In this document: piece after piece, positions 59,001-64,000 of the stretch
Numbering within the stretch: the stretch's first letter is position 1
How the letters are laid out: every line of letters begins with the position of its first letter
NCBI RefSeq assembly: GCF_022539315.1
Contig: NC_066319.1
Span: 24,018,093-24,082,092, forward strand
Direction of reading: 5' to 3'
DNA from: Serinus canaria
Lineage: Eukaryota; Chordata; Aves; Passeriformes; Fringillidae
DNA: 64,000 nucleotides
Notes under the pieces: model-generated
Database searches by the model: none
Told to the model about the DNA's origin: nothing
Seen by the model: only the letters and a program-made list of their open reading frames with translations
Program-made: the position numbers and the translations under genes

Positions 59001-61687
59001 ACCCACACTGAGTGTGACTACCCCAGCTACAAATACCATTCTCCAGATGCTACAGTTCCCATTTGTGTAAGTTTTGAGGAGGAGAAAGAAGAAGAAGAAA
59101 AAAAGTCTTTTAGGGGGTAAGGAGGGAAAATATAATAAAAGGGGAAGGAAAGACAATATTTGAGATTGATACCTGTGCACTGAGAGCAGTGAGAATGCCA
59201 GCTGACTGGTATGTGGGGGAAGGAAGATCAGAGCACATCAGTGTAATAATTTTGGAGTGCTTCCTGTTGACTTGTTAATGCAACATGGAATTTGGCCCAG
59301 GCAATCTGCTGTTGTGAATCAGCATAGTTTATTCATTGGAGTATAGGTGTACTTGTTATTATTCAAGAGTCTGCTCTACTTAAAAGATAACAGGTCAGTC
59401 TGGTAAGTAGCGGTATTCCCATGTTTGGATTAGAAACTGAGGTAGAGAGAAAAATTGATTTATTCTGCATTGCAGTAATTTTATTGAAGACCTTAAACTA
59501 CGAAGGGAGGCCTTCCCTTGTGTGTTTAATCCAGAAAACTGTCTGCTTCATTCATATCTGTAATGTTGCTGTCTTGTAAACGAAAGTGAGCCTAAAACTG
59601 ATACACTGATTAAGTATGGGTGGTGTACAAATACATAGTGTTGTCCCAATGGAAGTGAGATTCTTGTAAAACTGTTTGTACAAAATAAATAAGGTACTTT
59701 TTTTTTTCTTTTTGAAGTGTTGGGTATATTTTTGTAGGTTATCTTGGGTTGAAGGAAAAGTAAAGGCTTGAATGGGAATGGGAGACCTTCTGATATGTGG
59801 GGAGATAATGATAATTGTGAATTTGAAATCCAGTAAAATCTGAGTTGCATGGGTAAGCATTGGTGCAAAGAAACTGTCCAAAGTTATGCAGAACATGAAA
59901 AAAAGAAAAGAAGGATGGTGGTGGTAGTTGTTGCTGTTGAAATTTTTTTGTCTGCCTTTCTAGCTCTGTTGCAATGTATTAATACAAGAAATTGCATGTT
60001 ATCATGTAGGTATGATTGTTTCTAAAACATCTCCTGAATACTTTGTCTATGTCCTGCATATGAATGAGGTACCAGCACCTTTACTGCATACCATCACTGT
60101 TTCTGTGCCATACTTTAAGTCTGGTAAAAGGATTTTACAGGTCTAGTTGGGTTGAATGGTTCAGTGCACAGCAAAAGTAACACTGAGTAATGAGTGTCGT
60201 CAGTGCTGAAGTCTTAACTGCTTGTTAAAACTATTTTGTGTACAGCTTATGTGTGCAGAATTCTTCAATCCTCCCAAGTGAGTACTGTTCAGGGACAGAT
60301 ATCTTGTTCTGTTAATTTGTAAAAATGCCTTTTCCAAGTGAAAAATCAGCAGAGTTGGCAATACTCAGGTTTCTGCATCTGTCACAGCTGGCTGGGTCCA
60401 GTGTTGGTTCCACTATCTCTAAGAGCTGCATAATAAGGGACCTATGTTCCAATGTAAACGTGAAAAGTATGGCTCCTTTTTTGTTATATGCCCCACTGTT
60501 TACTGTAAATGGCTCACTTAAAACTGTGAGTCTTATGCTTAGAACCCCATATCTGTGACTACCCATGTTGTTAAGCTCTGGGCTCTGGTGGGATGTTGAA
60601 TCATGATCTTTTAAATGCATATCTCTTGTTCTGGAGTATCTACAGCCATAGCCCTTAGTGTCACTGCTGGTGGTCTCTGCTGGTGTCTTAGAGTATTTGT
60701 GGAACACAGAAACTTTGGCATATGCCCCTCTCATGTTTCATTAAGAGTTGAATTGTTCATGTTTTGAGACTGTTCCTGCATAAGCCTGGAGTTGTCTTTC
60801 ATCAGTAAGCTGGGTTAGTACAGTGTCTTTACTGAACTATTTGTGTGTTGTGACATCTCTACTCTGTAACTGTGGAGACAGATTCAAGGCCAAACACAAG
60901 GCAGCTTAGGTAACCACTACATCTCATACTTTGCAGTGTGACTTCTGTGAATTCTTGTTTTGGTCATGTCTTGATTTATAGACAGGTTTAATGAAATTTC
61001 AGAGAGTATCTTGTGTTAACAATCCAGTGATTGGCATGCTTCTGTTCATGTGCAATTAGTCCTGCATACATCACCACTGCTTAATGAAATGTTTGTAAAA
61101 TAAATCTCAGGGCAGGGTATATTGCATTGGCATTAAAGGCCTGAGGTCCAAAGAGACATTGTTCACTGGCATTGCGTTCCTCAGACAGAAGACTTTCAAT
61201 TCTTGTTCTTTGTATTGCAAAAGAAAGCAGTTTTGCTTTGTGTGGAAGTGTCAGGGAAATGTGAAGTATGCAACTTCATGAGAACTGTATTGCATTGGGA
61301 AGATCAGCCTTCATCGTCACTAGGACCAAAGGCTTGGATTTGCAGGCAAATGTGCATAAATCTGGAGATATCTGTACAGTTTTCCAGTTGTTCCTCCATC
61401 TCAGTACATCCTAGTGTGTCAGAAGGGAGGAAGAGGAAACAAAATGCCCATATTTTGGAGTATATTGGAATCAACAGAGTTTTCCTGTGTAGTAGTTGAA
61501 GAAATATCAGTAGATATGAGGGAAGGGCAGAAACTCACCTTGAACTTGAGAGGAGACCAAGAGGATAAGCATTTATTTTTTATTGGGAGCAAAAAATGTG
61601 AATAAGATTTGAGAGGAACTGTTGGGAGTACAATAGAAGTTACTCTTAATGAAACATGGAACACTTGAGAAGAAGTGTTGTGTAGAA

Positions 61688-61713
61688 GATACATAACTTC
61701 TAAGTTATGTATC
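61688..61713. repeat. Near-perfect 26 bp palindrome
   Basis: Arms GATACATAACTT and AAGTTATGTATC are perfect reverse complements of 12 bp with a 2 bp centre (CT). It may form a small hairpin or cruciform. No known element was recognised around it. Confidence 0.9.
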
Positions 61714-63384
61714 AGGAAGACAAATTATGCATGTCTGGTGGATTTGCAGGTGGGATGGAGAAGAGAGAAATGTTGCCCCATGGATGATTAACAGAAGTAC
61801 TGAAGCATGAATAAACTCAGTACACACACATGATTATATCTTCCTGTGTTTCTCTCAGAGATACCAACAAATTCAGCCTGAAACATTGAGCCTATATCAG
61901 CATGGAGTGAGAAAACATATAATAAATCAAAAGTTCCTGACTACAAACAAGAGTGCCAATTTCTTTGAATTGTTAGTTTGTAGTGCTATTTGTTGCTGGT
62001 GTAGTTTGCACAAACATCTCTAGGATAAGGGCATTGTGTTGCTGTTTTCTTTCAGCAAGACCAATTCCAATGCTATTACTGGTCTAGATGATACTTCTCC
62101 CTGCAAAACAAAATGAAAGAACCCTAAACCAATATGTATGATTCTGTAAGGAGAGGGTTATTTAAATAACAAAATTATAATAGCCCCAATGTGAAATGAA
62201 GGGAAAAAAAATAACATTGCCTGAAATTCTTATTTTCTTGTCCTTTTATGTGACTTAAGGGATTTCTCATGTAAACTGGATCTTTTTCATATAAACTGGA
62301 TTGTGGTCAGCTTTCTCAATGGTGTAGATTGGCAATAATCTCACTGAGGCAATATCTGGGAGTTCATGAAACTGCTCATAAAGCTGCTTCTGTTTTTTTT
62401 GCATGTTTTTATCCTCGATAGTTGCTTGTCCCTGGTAAAGATGATAAGCTTATTGGGTATGTTCATCTTCATCCTACTGCCTACAGCAATACTGGAAGGT
62501 TTTATATACTGGACACTTGCTTTGTTTTCCAGACCTGTTGTAATTTTGGGCTTTAGAAAATGGAACTTCTCTGTTTCCCACAGATTGAGACCTGCTTGTT
62601 TATCCTACATGGCTTTCAGTTTGGCTATCTTCAAAAGCTCATCTGTCAGAAGAGAAGGAAGCTGACAGTGATGAGAAGGCAGGCAATCACCAAATTGTTT
62701 AGGCAGTGCTTTCTAGCAGGATTAGCAATACTTCTAGCAGAATTCTGTTCATTGTTTGTCCTGGGCCTCAGTTTGAGCTTAGGCATTTTCTGTGACAGTA
62801 GTACTTTTTCACCTAGACTTCCTCATTAAAATAGAGAGCATCCTGCACTCTTCCAGGGTCAGGCAGGACCTGAAACAAGTTCAGTTTTCTTGGAGAGAAG
62901 TCAGACATTCATCTACATGTTCCTTTTGAATCCATTGGTTCAGGAGATCTTCTCTCTGGTCAGCTGGGATGATGCCAAATTGTTGCCAGTCTTAAAGGGG
63001 TCTTGGCAGTTTTTGCAGCAAACATCCATGGCTTATGTTTAGTGCTGCTTTCCAACTTTCTGAGTCTTTCTCAGTTAGGAGAGACTGCCTGAGTCTCCTC
63101 CCATTTACACCCTGATTGGTGAGGGGCTTGGAGGAGAATTTTTCATCAGTCTGGTGGGTTATATAAAAACAAAAAAAAACTCTATAGCCTTCAATACTTG
63201 CTTATGGCTTTATTTCAGTGTTGCATTATGTTACACAAACCAGTTTGATGTCTGCTTCAGAAGCTGCAATTTCTGCTTTTAACATTATGTGCTTGAATTA
63301 TAGCCTGGTTTACTTACCAGAAAACTAATCTCCAAAACAAACCAAGACATATACCAGCATGGCTGCTCAATGTGATTAAACATA

Positions 63385-63480
63385 GGCACTAACATACTCT
63401 GCTGGACCAAATGTCCATCTAATCCAGCATCTTGCCTTTATCAGTGCCTAGCAGCAGCAGCTGACTGAACAGTGTAGGAA
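63385..63480 (+). mobile_element. Old amniote interspersed-repeat fragment (CR1-like)
   Basis: The stretch CTGGACCAAATGTCCATCTAATCCAGCATCTTGCC...CAGTGCCTAGCAGCAGC follows the pattern GGTCCATCTAGCCCAGTATCCTG...CAGTGGCCAGTGCC seen in old CR1-related repeats of turtles and birds. It is short and diverged, so orientation and family are uncertain. Confidence 0.45.
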
Positions 63481-64000
63481 ATGGGTGCATTCTGTCAGCC
63501 ACTGAAATATTAACAGTAGGTTTCTGACAGTTGTTTAGCTGCTGAGGTGGAAGCTACATTTGGGCTATTGCACTGTGAATAGCAACATCAAACTATTTAT
63601 AGGTGAATTTGCTGCCTTTTTGAACTAATTTATAAATATATGTGGCTTACATAGTGTTTCACAGAAGCAAGTTCTTGCAGTTTACCTGCATTTTCTGTGT
63701 GTGAGATAGATTGGTGCAAGTAAAAAAATAGTTTCATTTGTATTAAACATACTGTCTTGTTGTCATTCCTCTCAGTACCATTTCTATTTCTTCCTGTTTT
63801 GAGGTAGAGCAGCCAGAATTATGTGCAGTGTGCATCACAGCAGAATGTTCCCTGTTTTTCCTCTGTTCTGTTTCTAATACCTTCTGGGACTTTTCTTGGA
63901 CTTCTTGCTGCTGAGAGTTGAACTGTTTGCTTGCAGTAATCTTGAAATCTTTATTGTAAGTAGTCATGCCTAGTTTCACTTCATCATTGTGTATTTACAG

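Larger units (their letters stand above)
47723..64000 (+). other. PHF21A: Inferred PHF21A 5' UTR intron (partial)
   Basis: About 16 kb of AT-rich sequence right of the CpG island, rich in T-runs on the plus strand (for example 47901-47956, 50281-50326), with no recognisable coding exon. I looked for a start exon matching the PHF21A N-terminus (MELQTLQEALKVEIQVHQ, from memory) and did not find one. It contains pyrimidine tract 48781-48837, a G12 run at 51311-51322, an inverted pair of SBF sites at 53753-53839, a 37 bp tandem duplication at 55966-56039, a 26 bp palindrome at 61688-61713 and an old repeat fragment at 63385-63480. Almost no CR1 is present here, in contrast with the intergenic side. 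Confidence 0.5.

Noticed and set aside
1..64000. CRISPR arrays, operons, rRNA or tRNA genes
   Set aside because: None is visible. The sequence is vertebrate nuclear DNA, and no cloverleaf with A/B box promoter elements was recognised.
63938..64000. TTGTGTATTTACAG at the right edge as a splice acceptor of a PHF21A exon
   Set aside because: It resembles an acceptor but the exon would lie beyond the window, so it cannot be evaluated.

Overview
The window looks like avian genomic DNA. Several CR1 non-LTR retrotransposon copies are present, two of them ending in the ATTCTATG-type 3' tail typical of sauropsid CR1, and there are no mammalian SINEs. It contains only one exon that can be assigned to a known gene: the first coding exon of CREB3L1 (OASIS), minus strand, 3357-3464, inside a CpG island. 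The rest of that gene lies off the left edge, so 1-3356 is the start of CREB3L1 intron 1.

From about 4 kb to 44.9 kb the window is a large non-coding stretch. It holds degraded CR1 copies (minus strand at 11.7-12.6, 30.7-31.5 and 32.3-32.8 kb; plus strand at 37.2-38.5 and 42.5-43.2 kb), an older CR1/L3-like remnant at 28.0-28.6 kb, and long tetranucleotide arrays. A CpG island that belongs to no recognisable gene sits at 21.9-23.1 kb. It carries two sequence-perfect CTCF core motifs pointing away from each other, on either side of a roughly 490 bp degenerate hexamer array. That is the motif layout expected of a chromatin domain boundary.

A large, very GC-rich CpG island at 44.9-47.8 kb is followed by AT-rich, intron-like sequence to the right edge. 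In human, CREB3L1 is flanked head-to-head by PHF21A on 11p11.2, so I infer that this island is the PHF21A promoter and 5' UTR first exon on the plus strand. No PHF21A coding exon is visible, so this rests on synteny. Inside the presumed PHF21A intron, at 53.75-53.84 kb, is an inverted pair of near-consensus ZNF143/Staf (SBF) sites.

Taken together the window reads as the regulatory space between two divergently transcribed genes: an ER-stress-type bZIP transcription factor (CREB3L1) and a histone-reading LSD1/CoREST cofactor (PHF21A, inferred). A possible insulator lies between them. The many other open reading frames are short, often made of simple repeats or CpG-island sequence, and I do not regard them as genes.
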